Source: Candidatus Hydrogenedentota bacterium
GTDB taxonomy: Bacteria > Hydrogenedentota > Hydrogenedentia > Hydrogenedentales > GCA-2746185
Direction of reading: 5' to 3'
Length of the DNA: 16,170 nucleotides
Assembly: GCA_030123645.1 (NCBI GenBank)
Contig: JASJYE010000012.1
Location: forward strand, 1-16,170
The notes below the pieces were generated by a model. It worked only from the letters and a program-made list of their open reading frames with translations. It ran no database searches and was not told the origin of the DNA. The translations under genes were made by a program, and so were the position numbers. This document shows, piece after piece, positions 6,458-14,503 of the stretch (positions are counted from its first letter, which is position 1; every line of letters starts with the position of its first letter).

Positions 6458-7295
6458 AGCCCTTCTCGCCGCCGCGATACTCGGCGCCGCGACCGGTGTC
6501 TATGCCCAAGGCTTTGACAGCCGCTTCGAGGAAGGTTACACCCTCCTGCGCGCAGGCGACCCCGATGGCGCCCTGGAATCATTTCGCCTGCTGCTCACCG
6601 AGGATCCCGAATCCGAATTCGTGCAATACAGCATCGCCGCCGCGCAGTACGAGAAAGGCCTAAAAGATCTCGAGCTCGAGGCCCCCGAAGAGGCGATAAA
6701 GCAGCTCTATACCGCTCGCGACGGCTTCGACGCCCTTCGCAACACCAAAAACCCCTTCCTGCGGAATAACGCCCCGTTCAATGCGGCGAATTCCACGGCG
6801 CAAGTCGCCAAGCATTACGACCCGCATGAGCAATACGACGAGCGCGTGCAAGAGCTACAAGACGCCATGGTGGCCTATGAAAAACTGTTGCGGCAGCAGC
6901 CTGAACACGCAGGCGCCAAGACGAACCTCAACCACGCACGATACCTGCTCAAGACGATGATGCAGGATCCGCCGCCTGACCAGAAGAGTGTAGACCCTGA
7001 AGGCAGCAACGAAGGCGAAGAGGGCCGGAGCGATCAGCAGAGCGAAGGCGAGCAAAGCGAGAACGACGAAGAGGGCGAGCAGGACCCACCCGAGGGCGAT
7101 GAAAACGAATCGAAGGCCTCCGAGGATCAGAACAGCAGCGGCGACCCGCAGGACATCTCGAGCGAGATTCAACCTCCCGAAGACCAAAATATCGAGGCCA
7201 TCCTGCAAAGCCTCGAAGACAAGAACCGCGAGGAACAAAAGAACCTGAGGAAGGCGAAAGGGCCCCCGAAGGTCCGTGAAGGAAAATGGTGGTGA
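6450..7295 (+). CDS. batC: BatC-type TPR protein with acidic tail
   Basis: A 281-residue exported protein. It has a signal peptide (1-19, ending VYA), TPR-like helices at about 22-170 (for example EEGYTLLRAGDPDGALESFR and AYEKLLRQQPEHAGAKTNL), a strongly acidic low-complexity stretch (about 173-248, rich in E, D, Q, S and G) and a basic C-terminal segment with LEDKNREEQKNLRKAKG ending PPKVREGKWW. BatC proteins in Bat operons share the TPR-plus-acidic-linker layout and a short conserved tail ending in tryptophan. It is likely a periplasmic scaffold for the VWA proteins. It overlaps both neighbours by about ten bases, indicating coupled translation. Confidence 0.9.
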   Translation: MRKALLAAAILGAATGVYAQGFDSRFEEGYTLLRAGDPDGALESFRLLLTEDPESEFVQYSIAAAQYEKGLKDLELEAPEEAIKQLYTARDGFDALRNTKNPFLRNNAPFNAANSTAQVAKHYDPHEQYDERVQELQDAMVAYEKLLRQQPEHAGAKTNLNHARYLLKTMMQDPPPDQKSVDPEGSNEGEEGRSDQQSEGEQSENDEEGEQDPPEGDENESKASEDQNSSGDPQDISSEIQPPEDQNIEAILQSLEDKNREEQKNLRKAKGPPKVREGKWW

Positions 7296-9412
7296 GGGCG
7301 CTGAAGGCGATAACGCTCATCGGGGCCACGCTCATGAGCGCGGATTCCTGGGGACAGGGCGGCTCGATCCGCTCCTGGGTGGACAGCACCGAGGTGGTGC
7401 AGGACCGTCCCTTCTGGCTCTTCGTCGAGGCATCCGGAGAAACCATCGAGATGCCGCAGATTACCCAGGGCGAAGGTCTCGTCATTAACTCATCCAGGCC
7501 GCAACAGACCACCTCCGTGACCATCGGCGGCAGGCGGCGGCTTCAGACTATCAAGCTCTCCTACTCGACGATGGCACTCCGGCCGGGCGAAGTCATTGTC
7601 CCGCCGCAAAAGGCGCGCATCAACGGGCGCGTGCTTCAAACGGAGCCCATAACCTTGAACGTCCTGCCACCACCTGAAGGCACACCGCCACGGCCAAATC
7701 CCGTCCGCGCATGGGTCAGCGAACCCAAAGTCGCCGTCGGAGAGCCATTCTGGATTTATCTCGAAGCCACCGGCTCCGAGATCACGCTGCCCGGCACGCT
7801 CGAGATCGAAGGCATCACGATCGATCCGCGAAATTCGAAGCAATCGATGTCCTTTTCCTCCGGAAGACGGGGGCAGGGCACGACCAAGAAGCGCGGATTC
7901 TACGCCATCGCCACACGCCCCGGAAAGATTACGGTCCCGCCCATTGAAATTCGCGTCAGCGGCCGTACCTTCGAGACCGAAGCCATCGAAATCACCGCCG
8001 AGGAAAGCACGGTCGCAAGCGTGCCGCCTGCCCAGGAGACCCCCAGCGCGGCGGAGCTCAAGCAGGACGACCTCGTGTTCATCGAAATGGACATAAACAA
8101 GTACGAGGTCTATCAAGGCGAGCCTGTCCTGCTGACGAAGCAGTTGTGGCGCATCAAGTACCGGCGGATTAGTAGCGGGCCGTATCGCGGCGGGCTCATC
8201 GTGGATCCCACCACGGAAGGCTTTTACGTGCACAACCTGGAGCCCGGGGCCTTTGAAGCCATGCGCGGCCCGTGGACCTATGAAGTGACTGAAACCCGCA
8301 AACTGCTGTACCCCACGCGCGCCGGCAGCCTCCGAGTCGGACAGTGGCACTGGGAAGGTATCGCGCTCATCAACCGCCACAGCATCATTACGAACGACAA
8401 GCTCTATTTCGAGCTTGACGCGGGCCCCATCGATATCAAGGTCAAGCGACTGCCCAAGTCCGCCCCCCCCGGCTTCACCGGTGCGGTCGGCGAGTTCGAC
8501 GTCAGCGCCTCGCTCGAAACCGAATCGGTGACGCAGGGCGTTCCACTCAAGTTCACGCTCACCGTCCGAGGTTGGGGCAACCCCGACGCCATCGGCGCGC
8601 CTGAGTTTCCGGAGCTGGCCTGGGCCTCTTCGAACAAGCCGGAAGCGACGCATCGTTTCTTGAAGCGGACCGGCGACGGTGAATTACAAATGGCGAAGTA
8701 CTTCACCTATACCCTTACGCCGCTCAAATACGGCGCAGCCACTGTGCCGAGCTTCAACTTCGTCTATTTCAACCCCAAGAGCGAGGTCTACGTCCGCAAA
8801 GCGATCGGGCCCTTTGAACTTGAGGTCCTACGATCTGGAGAGGTAGCCCAACGTCTCGTCATACCCTCCGGTGCAGGCATTATCGAGCGAAACATCGACA
8901 TCCTGGCCGAGGACATTCAGCCGCTCCTGGGATTGAGCCGCTCCATCGACGTCAACAGGCCGTCCCGCGTGGCCCTGCCTTCCGTGCTTGCGGCCCCCGT
9001 GCTCATCTACCTCGGCCTGAGCCTGTTTATGCTTCGCCGGCGTCGTTTCGCCACCAATATAGCCCTTGCACGCGCTCATAAGGCCAAAACATCCGGCCTC
9101 AAGCGTCTGCGAGGCGTCGCCGAGGCGGACGAGCCCGCCGACGCGCTCTATCGCGCGCTGATTGGCTTTGTTGGCGACCTTTTTAATCTCGAGGAATACG
9201 GGCTGACCTCGGCCGACGTGACACGCGAATTCGAAAATCGCTCCATCGACCCTGGGCTCTCGGAGCGTACCGTGCGCATACTCAAAGCCTGCGAGCGCGC
9301 GCGATATGCCTCGCAGGAACTTAGCGGCGATGAAATCACCGCCCTCCTCAGTGCCGCGAAAGCTTGCATGAACGAGTTGAAATCTTCAAAGAAAAAGGCC
9401 CGGCGATCATGA
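7286..9412 (+). CDS. batD: BatD, multi-domain beta-sandwich membrane protein
   Basis: A 708-residue protein of the BatD/oxygen-tolerance family. It has a signal peptide (about 1-24), four beta-sandwich segments (about 29-127, 140-237, 262-387 and 404-515), a transmembrane helix (about 561-582) with RRRR behind it, and a cytoplasmic helical tail (about 605-695). The fourth segment carries the characteristic VRGWGNPDAIGAPEFPEL motif. Segments one and two are recognisably duplicated: both have PFWxxxEASG/ATG, a long strand pair, a RPGxxxVPP motif and a final TExI strand. The tail resembles those of the two shorter BatD-like proteins earlier in the operon. The start overlaps batC by ten bases; GAAGGA lies just upstream of the ATG. 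Confidence 0.93.
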   Translation: MVVRALKAITLIGATLMSADSWGQGGSIRSWVDSTEVVQDRPFWLFVEASGETIEMPQITQGEGLVINSSRPQQTTSVTIGGRRRLQTIKLSYSTMALRPGEVIVPPQKARINGRVLQTEPITLNVLPPPEGTPPRPNPVRAWVSEPKVAVGEPFWIYLEATGSEITLPGTLEIEGITIDPRNSKQSMSFSSGRRGQGTTKKRGFYAIATRPGKITVPPIEIRVSGRTFETEAIEITAEESTVASVPPAQETPSAAELKQDDLVFIEMDINKYEVYQGEPVLLTKQLWRIKYRRISSGPYRGGLIVDPTTEGFYVHNLEPGAFEAMRGPWTYEVTETRKLLYPTRAGSLRVGQWHWEGIALINRHSIITNDKLYFELDAGPIDIKVKRLPKSAPPGFTGAVGEFDVSASLETESVTQGVPLKFTLTVRGWGNPDAIGAPEFPELAWASSNKPEATHRFLKRTGDGELQMAKYFTYTLTPLKYGAATVPSFNFVYFNPKSEVYVRKAIGPFELEVLRSGEVAQRLVIPSGAGIIERNIDILAEDIQPLLGLSRSIDVNRPSRVALPSVLAAPVLIYLGLSLFMLRRRRFATNIALARAHKAKTSGLKRLRGVAEADEPADALYRALIGFVGDLFNLEEYGLTSADVTREFENRSIDPGLSERTVRILKACERARYASQELSGDEITALLSAAKACMNELKSSKKKARRS

Positions 9413-10224
9413 GCGTACTTCTAAGCATGCTCATGGCCGCGAGCATTTTGGACGTGTCCTTCGACGCCGCCACGAAGGCCTACAACGAGGACAACTACGC
9501 CGAGGCCGTCACGGTACTCGAACAACTCGTCGCATACGGTGTCGTGGAACCCGAAGTCTTCTACAATCTCGGCAACGCCTATTACCGAAGCGGCCGGCTG
9601 GCCCACGCGATAGCGAACTACGAACGCGCGCTGCAGCTCAACCCCCGGCTCGAGGGCGCACAGGAGAACCTCGACGCGTCCATAAGGCAGACGGAACGGG
9701 GCCTTTCAAGACCGCAGCCGCCCGATTGGGAACAGAGCCTGCTCTTTTGGCACGACAACATCCGCCGCGAGACAAGCCTCCGGCTCGCCGTGCTCGCTTG
9801 GTGTCTACTCTGGGCGCTGCTCGCCATACGCCAAGTGCGCCGCTTTCCATACTTGAGGCGCTCCGCCCTGGCCCTGGGGCTGCTGGCGGCCATATTCTCG
9901 ACCTCGTGGTGGGTGAAATCCAGTCCCCAGCAGCTTGCCGTCGCGGCCCACCGCGGCGTGCCCGTTCGATACGGAGTGAGCGACACGGAAACCGTCCGCT
10001 TCGAGCTCTATGAAGGCGACCGGGTCGTTATCGACCGCCGCCACAAGGGCTGGGCACGCGTCGAGACCGCTGGCGGCGAACGCGGATGGACGCGCGACGA
10101 GTACCTCGTTTTCGTAGGCCCGCCCTATGAACGCCCATCCTATCAGGGGACCGAGGCCGGCCCGCAAAACGCAAGCACCGATCCCCGCTTAGAGGGTGTT
10201 TTGCCTCAAAAGGACGCTTCGTGA
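9409..10224 (+). CDS. batE: BatE-type protein: TPR, two TM helices, SH3-like domain
   Basis: A 271-residue membrane protein from ATG 9409. It has a hydrophobic N-terminus that may be a signal peptide, TPR repeats (about 20-90, including NYAEAVTVLEQL and VFYNLGNAYYRSGRLAHAIANYERALQLNP), two transmembrane helices (about 124-141 and 151-169) and a bacterial SH3-like domain (about 176-236, ending GWARVETAGGERGWTRDEYLVFV). This TPR-TM-SH3 order is typical of BatE. I chose ATG 9409 because it makes a four-base ATGA overlap with batD and puts the hydrophobic segment at the N-terminus; an in-frame TTG at 9364 would add 15 residues. The SH3-like domain should be periplasmic and may bind peptidoglycan or protein; that is inferred. 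Confidence 0.9.
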   Translation: MSVLLSMLMAASILDVSFDAATKAYNEDNYAEAVTVLEQLVAYGVVEPEVFYNLGNAYYRSGRLAHAIANYERALQLNPRLEGAQENLDASIRQTERGLSRPQPPDWEQSLLFWHDNIRRETSLRLAVLAWCLLWALLAIRQVRRFPYLRRSALALGLLAAIFSTSWWVKSSPQQLAVAAHRGVPVRYGVSDTETVRFELYEGDRVVIDRRHKGWARVETAGGERGWTRDEYLVFVGPPYERPSYQGTEAGPQNASTDPRLEGVLPQKDAS

Positions 10225-12929
10225 TGGGCGAGCGATCCTTCGAAGAACTGCTCGAAATCGCCGAAGAGCCCCTCGGGGACTTCTTAGAAGTTCCCCGAGA
10301 CGAGTGTCTCAGGGCGACACGCGCCTACGCCGAAGCTAAACGCGCCGAGATTCGAGAGCGGCACGAGGAAGGTGAATCGGGCGGCAACGTGGTGCGCATG
10401 CTGAGCGACGTAGCCGACGAAATCGTCCTGGGCGCCTTCCGCTTCGCCCTGTGCCGTGTGAAAAATCCGGCGCGCGCACTGAAAAAGGTGTCATTATGTG
10501 CGCATGGCGGTTACGGCAGGCGGCAGTTGAACCCCTATTCCGATCTCGACATCGGCCTCATCTACGACGGGCGCCTCGGAAAGAACATCCGCGCCCTAAA
10601 CGAGTACATGGTCCCCTTCCTATGGGACCTCGGTTATGACAACTCCTTCGTCGTCCGCAACGTCGACGAAGCCGTTGAACTGTCGAAACGCGATGTGAAA
10701 GTATTCACGAGCTATCTGCACAGCCGCCTCCTCGCCGGAAGCGGCGATCCCTACGGAAGGCTCCGCCTGCGCATCGAAGGCTTCCGCCCCGGCGCCCGGC
10801 CCTCGGAATTTCAAAAGTTCGAGATGTGGGAGAGGTCCGATTCCTTACCGGAACAGCACCACGCGCTTTACGAACTCGAACCGAACGTCAAGGAAGGCGC
10901 CGGCGGCCTGCGCGATTACCACGCAGGACTCTGGTTAAGCACCGTCCATTTCGGTGCACCTACGCTTGATGGCGTTGCCGGCCAGGGACTCATTTCCGAG
11001 GAGGAGCGCCTCGAACTCGCCCAGGCACTCGATCTAATGTGGCGGATTCGCAACGAGTTGCACTTTTCGGCAGGAAAAGCTGAGGACCGGCTGACCTATC
11101 GCAACGAAGAGGACCTCGCCATCGCATTTGGGTATACCGACGCCTCGGAGAGGGACACATCGCGCTTTATGAGGGACTACTACCGCGCCGCGCGCACCCT
11201 GCGCGACTTTCTCCGCAAGATCTCCCGCAAATGCCGGAACGCCGAAAGCGCCGAGCCCGTGAATGCATCGCGCCACGAATCGTCTGCTTTTTCAGTGGTG
11301 AACGGCGAGCTCAACGCTGGGATGCACGACATACACTGGTTCGAAGAAAGCCCGTCAAGACTCATGTCCGTCATCTGGGAAAGCGCGCGAAGAGAGGTGC
11401 CCCTCAGCCCTGAAACGCAAGAGCGGATCACTTCCAATCTCCACCTGGCCGGCGAGACCTTCTGCGCGAACGATTTGGTACGCAGGTTTTTCCTCGCCAT
11501 CTGCAATCGGCCGCACACGGCAGGCATCGCCCTGCGCCAGGCCGCGCGCACTGGCCTGCTCGACCGCTATCTGCCCGAGTTCGCCGCCATCCGCGACATC
11601 ATCCGCTACGAAGATTTCCATAGTTATCCCGTCGACGAGCACACCCTGCGCGCCATTGAGGCCCTCGCCAATATCCCGCTCATGACCGGGCCGGTCGGCG
11701 AGTTTCTGAAAGTGACGCTCGAGCATCTTTCCGATCCCTACATCCTCGTGCTGGCGCTGCTCTTTCATGATCTCGGCAAGGTGGAGGGTGAAAAACATTC
11801 AGCGAGAGGGACCCGGATAGCACGAGAGATCTGCACACGCATCGGCCTGCCCGAAGAGGACACGGAGCGCATCGCCTTTCTCGTACAGCACCACTTACTC
11901 ATGACGCACAATGCCCTCTACCGCGACACGGACGACGTGGACGTCATCCAGGAATTCGCCAAGACCATGAAGTCCGAGCATCGACTGCGTGTCCTGCTAC
12001 TGCTCTCCTACGCCGACCTCTCCGCCGTCGGACCGAGGGTGTGGACCGAGTGGAAAGGGACCCTGTTAATCGATCTGTATCTGAGGACGGAGAAGGCCCT
12101 GGCCGGCCGTACAGAGACCCTCGACGAAGCCTTCTGGGAGCATCCGAAATCCAATCTCGTGCGCGATTGCCTGCCGGATCGCCTTCGCGGCAGCGTCGAA
12201 GCGCATGTCCGCGACCTCGGCAACCGCTATTTCGCAGGCTTTTCCGCGGAGGCCATCGCCGGCCACATTGAATGCCTCGAGGCCGCCGGCGAGAATGGCA
12301 ACGCCGTCAGTATTGTTAGTCATGACGATACAAACATGAGCGAGGTGGTAATTTGTACCCCAGATCATCGCGGACTCTTCCAGGAACTGGCAGGCTGCTT
12401 CGCCTCTCAACTCATCGAGGTCGAAAAGGCGGCCCTCTTTACGCGAAGCGACGGTATGGCGCTCGACTGCTTCACGGTCATATCCGCGTCACGCCTCAAG
12501 GCGCTCACCCAGCGCCAGGCGAAGGCATTCAAGAAAGTACTCACCGACGTCCTCAGTGGCGGCAAAAGCGTCGAGGACTACCTCGAGGAATCCCAACGGC
12601 GCATATTCAGCCTGCTTCATCCGCCCGTGCCGATCCGCACCAACATTCAATTCGACAACGCCGCCTCGCGGCGCTACACGGTCCTCGACATCATGACGGG
12701 CGACCGCACTGGCTTGCTCTACGATATCGCCCATGCCCTGACCGAGAATGGATTGGACATCGCAAGCGCAAGAATTGTCACGGACGCCCGGCGCGTTCGC
12801 GACTCGTTTTACATCACACTGAACGGTGAAAAAATTACAGACACTGAATTTCAGGCCGAAATCGAGGAGGCCCTCAGGGCCGCCATTCACGCCCGGCCTG
12901 TCGCCGAAACCAAAGGAGGTAGCATATGA
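10224..12929 (+). CDS. glnD: GlnD, PII uridylyltransferase/uridylyl-removing enzyme
   Basis: A 901-residue protein, the normal GlnD length. It has a nucleotidyltransferase domain with GGYGRR, then NPYSDLDIGLIYD (metal aspartates D107 and D109). Next is a linker/helical region with LEPNVKEGAGGLRD (218-231), an HD domain (H473; HD at 515-516 in LLFHDLGK) and two C-terminal ACT domains (about 705-775 and 818-890), each with a DRTGL/DHRGL-type loop. GlnD uridylylates PII proteins when glutamine is low and removes UMP when it is high, with the ACT domains sensing glutamine. All catalytic motifs are intact. It starts as TGATG on the batE stop; GTG at 10221 would add one residue. No PII, glutamine synthetase or ammonium transporter gene is in the window, so its place behind the Bat genes is notable. 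Confidence 0.97.
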   Translation: MGERSFEELLEIAEEPLGDFLEVPRDECLRATRAYAEAKRAEIRERHEEGESGGNVVRMLSDVADEIVLGAFRFALCRVKNPARALKKVSLCAHGGYGRRQLNPYSDLDIGLIYDGRLGKNIRALNEYMVPFLWDLGYDNSFVVRNVDEAVELSKRDVKVFTSYLHSRLLAGSGDPYGRLRLRIEGFRPGARPSEFQKFEMWERSDSLPEQHHALYELEPNVKEGAGGLRDYHAGLWLSTVHFGAPTLDGVAGQGLISEEERLELAQALDLMWRIRNELHFSAGKAEDRLTYRNEEDLAIAFGYTDASERDTSRFMRDYYRAARTLRDFLRKISRKCRNAESAEPVNASRHESSAFSVVNGELNAGMHDIHWFEESPSRLMSVIWESARREVPLSPETQERITSNLHLAGETFCANDLVRRFFLAICNRPHTAGIALRQAARTGLLDRYLPEFAAIRDIIRYEDFHSYPVDEHTLRAIEALANIPLMTGPVGEFLKVTLEHLSDPYILVLALLFHDLGKVEGEKHSARGTRIAREICTRIGLPEEDTERIAFLVQHHLLMTHNALYRDTDDVDVIQEFAKTMKSEHRLRVLLLLSYADLSAVGPRVWTEWKGTLLIDLYLRTEKALAGRTETLDEAFWEHPKSNLVRDCLPDRLRGSVEAHVRDLGNRYFAGFSAEAIAGHIECLEAAGENGNAVSIVSHDDTNMSEVVICTPDHRGLFQELAGCFASQLIEVEKAALFTRSDGMALDCFTVISASRLKALTQRQAKAFKKVLTDVLSGGKSVEDYLEESQRRIFSLLHPPVPIRTNIQFDNAASRRYTVLDIMTGDRTGLLYDIAHALTENGLDIASARIVTDARRVRDSFYITLNGEKITDTEFQAEIEEALRAAIHARPVAETKGGSI

Positions 12930-14398
12930 AAACCTTGACAGGGCTTAGCTGGATAACGCTGATTTGCGCCGCGGGACTCCTTCACCAGACCGCGCAAGCA
13001 CAGCGTTCCATCCTGAAGGAATTCGAGAATGCATTCGTCGAATTGAGTGAGGACGTGAGGCCCAGCGTCGTCGAAATTTCCGCCGAATCTTCATTCCCAG
13101 CCATAGACATGGACCAGCTCAACGACTGGCGCCGATTTTTCGGCCGGCCCCTGCCCGATGACCACCCGGAGCCGGACAACCGGTCCCTGCCGCGGTCTAC
13201 AGCGACCGCCTCGGGATTCATCTACGACACCTTAGGCCACATCGTCACTAACAACCACGTCGTAAAAGACTCCGAACGCTTGACGGTCACGCTCTGGGAC
13301 GGCCAGAAGCGCGAGGCCGAAGTCATCGGCCAAGATCCCGACGCCGACCTCGCTGTCATCAAGATCGATCCAGAGGGGCTCGACCTGAAGCCGGTCCGGC
13401 TGGGGACATCGAGCACGCTGAAGGTGGGCCAATTCGCCATCGCCATGGGGAGCCCCAACGGGCTGACAGGATCGTTTTCTTACGGCCACGTAACAGGACT
13501 CGGACGCGAAAGTCTTAGACTGCCCGACATTCTCCGCTTCCAGAATTTCATCCAGACCGACGCGGCGATCAACCTCGGCAACAGCGGCGGGCCGCTCTGC
13601 AACATTGACGGCGAAGTCATCGGTGTCAACGTCGCCATCGTGTTCCGCGCCAATTCCATCGGTTTCGCCATCCCGATCGACCGCGTGAAGGAGGTCGTGC
13701 CGCAGCTCATCGCCTCCGGGAAGGTCATCCGGGGCTGGCTGGGCGTGCGGATTTACGACATCGAAAACGCGGCCATGCGCGCCGACCAGGAGCTCGAGGA
13801 TTACATGGACGCCTATGGCCTCCCGGACAAGTTCGGCACCCTCATACAGGGGCTGACACCCGACGGTCCCGCCGAGCGCGCCGGTTTACAAGAGGATGAT
13901 GTGATTCGCGAGCTCAACGGCGGCGAGGTCGTGGGTCCGACAGACCTGATCAACTCGGTTTCTGCGCTGGAGCCGGGCACAGTCGCCACCCTCGGAATCT
14001 GGCGTAAGGGCAAAGCCATGGAACTGAAAATCACGATTGGCGAATTCCCGGGCATTACCGCGGCGACCTACGGGCGCGATTACTTCGGCATGTACGTGAC
14101 AGCGCTCAAGTTGACCCCGCAGGCTTTGGAGCAGCTGGGTGTTGATGAAGAGCCCACCGATTTTAAGATCGCCGAAGTGGAACCCGACAGTCCCGCCGAC
14201 AAAGCGGGCATCAAGGTTGACGACATCGTGCTCGAGGTCGCCCTCACGGATATAACGACCCTCGAGGACTTCAAGCAAGTCCTGAAGGAAGAAGGGCAGC
14301 CCGGGAGAACACTGCTGATGCGCGTGCAGCGTCTGCGCCCAGGCGTCGAGCCACGCAAAGTCTATCTCAAGATACCCGACGACTACGAAATAAACTAA
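12926..14398 (+). CDS. htrA: HtrA/DegP-family periplasmic serine protease with two PDZ domains
   Basis: A 490-residue exported protease-chaperone. It has a signal peptide (1-26, cleavage after TAQA), a trypsin-like domain (about 30-265) with triad H111 (TNNHVV), D141 (DADLAV) and S220 (GNSGGP), and two PDZ domains (about 268-375 and 385-485). PDZ motifs are GPAERAGLQEDDVI and SPADKAGIKVDDIV. HtrA proteases degrade or refold damaged envelope proteins. The start is set by a full AAAGGAGGT site (12912-12920), six bases upstream and within glnD, and by an ATGA overlap with the glnD stop. This is the strongest ribosome site seen in the operon. It is the last gene before the terminator. DegP, DegQ and MucD subtypes cannot be told apart here. 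Confidence 0.95.
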   Translation: MKTLTGLSWITLICAAGLLHQTAQAQRSILKEFENAFVELSEDVRPSVVEISAESSFPAIDMDQLNDWRRFFGRPLPDDHPEPDNRSLPRSTATASGFIYDTLGHIVTNNHVVKDSERLTVTLWDGQKREAEVIGQDPDADLAVIKIDPEGLDLKPVRLGTSSTLKVGQFAIAMGSPNGLTGSFSYGHVTGLGRESLRLPDILRFQNFIQTDAAINLGNSGGPLCNIDGEVIGVNVAIVFRANSIGFAIPIDRVKEVVPQLIASGKVIRGWLGVRIYDIENAAMRADQELEDYMDAYGLPDKFGTLIQGLTPDGPAERAGLQEDDVIRELNGGEVVGPTDLINSVSALEPGTVATLGIWRKGKAMELKITIGEFPGITAATYGRDYFGMYVTALKLTPQALEQLGVDEEPTDFKIAEVEPDSPADKAGIKVDDIVLEVALTDITTLEDFKQVLKEEGQPGRTLLMRVQRLRPGVEPRKVYLKIPDDYEIN

Positions 14399-14399
14399 C

Positions 14400-14424
14400 G
14401 TAGGATGGGCTTCAGCCCATGCTG
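14400..14424. repeat. Dispersed palindromic repeat, copy 1
   Basis: A 25-bp element whose core is ATGGGCT-TC-AGCCCAT, a perfect palindrome with 7-bp arms, preceded by GTAGG. It begins two bases after the htrA stop. Its reverse complement occurs at 15711-15735 with 24 of 25 bases matching. Words of this type (GTAGGATGGGCTTCAGCCC) occur as REP-like dispersed intergenic repeats in various bacterial genomes. As RNA it would form a small hairpin at the htrA 3' end. Confidence 0.75.
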
Positions 14425-14445
14425 CAAACAGCCCAATAAGCAAAA

Positions 14446-14490
14446 TACGGGGCGGTAGATTCCAAAAGGACCCACCGCCCCGCTATTTTT
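14446..14490. terminator. Bidirectional Rho-independent terminator
   Basis: CGGGGCGGT (14448-14456) pairs with ACCGCCCCG (14474-14482) as a perfect 9-bp GC-rich stem around a 17-base loop. CTATTTTT follows on the + strand and, read from the other strand, TATTTTG follows the stem. It lies between two convergent genes: htrA ends at 14398 and the - strand gene ends at 14504. It therefore probably stops both transcripts. Confidence 0.85.
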
Positions 14491-14503
14491 GCATGGGCGC
14501 GAT

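Noticed and set aside
5812..6663. Arginine-rich + strand frame of 283 codons across batB and batC
   Set aside because: Shadow frame of two genes with clear domain signatures. Its composition is low-complexity Arg/Pro/Ala with no start signal.
9364..9408. Upstream TTG start extending BatE by 15 residues
   Set aside because: It would place charged residues before the hydrophobic N-terminus and overlap batD by 49 bases. ATG 9409 makes the ATGA overlap seen at other junctions.
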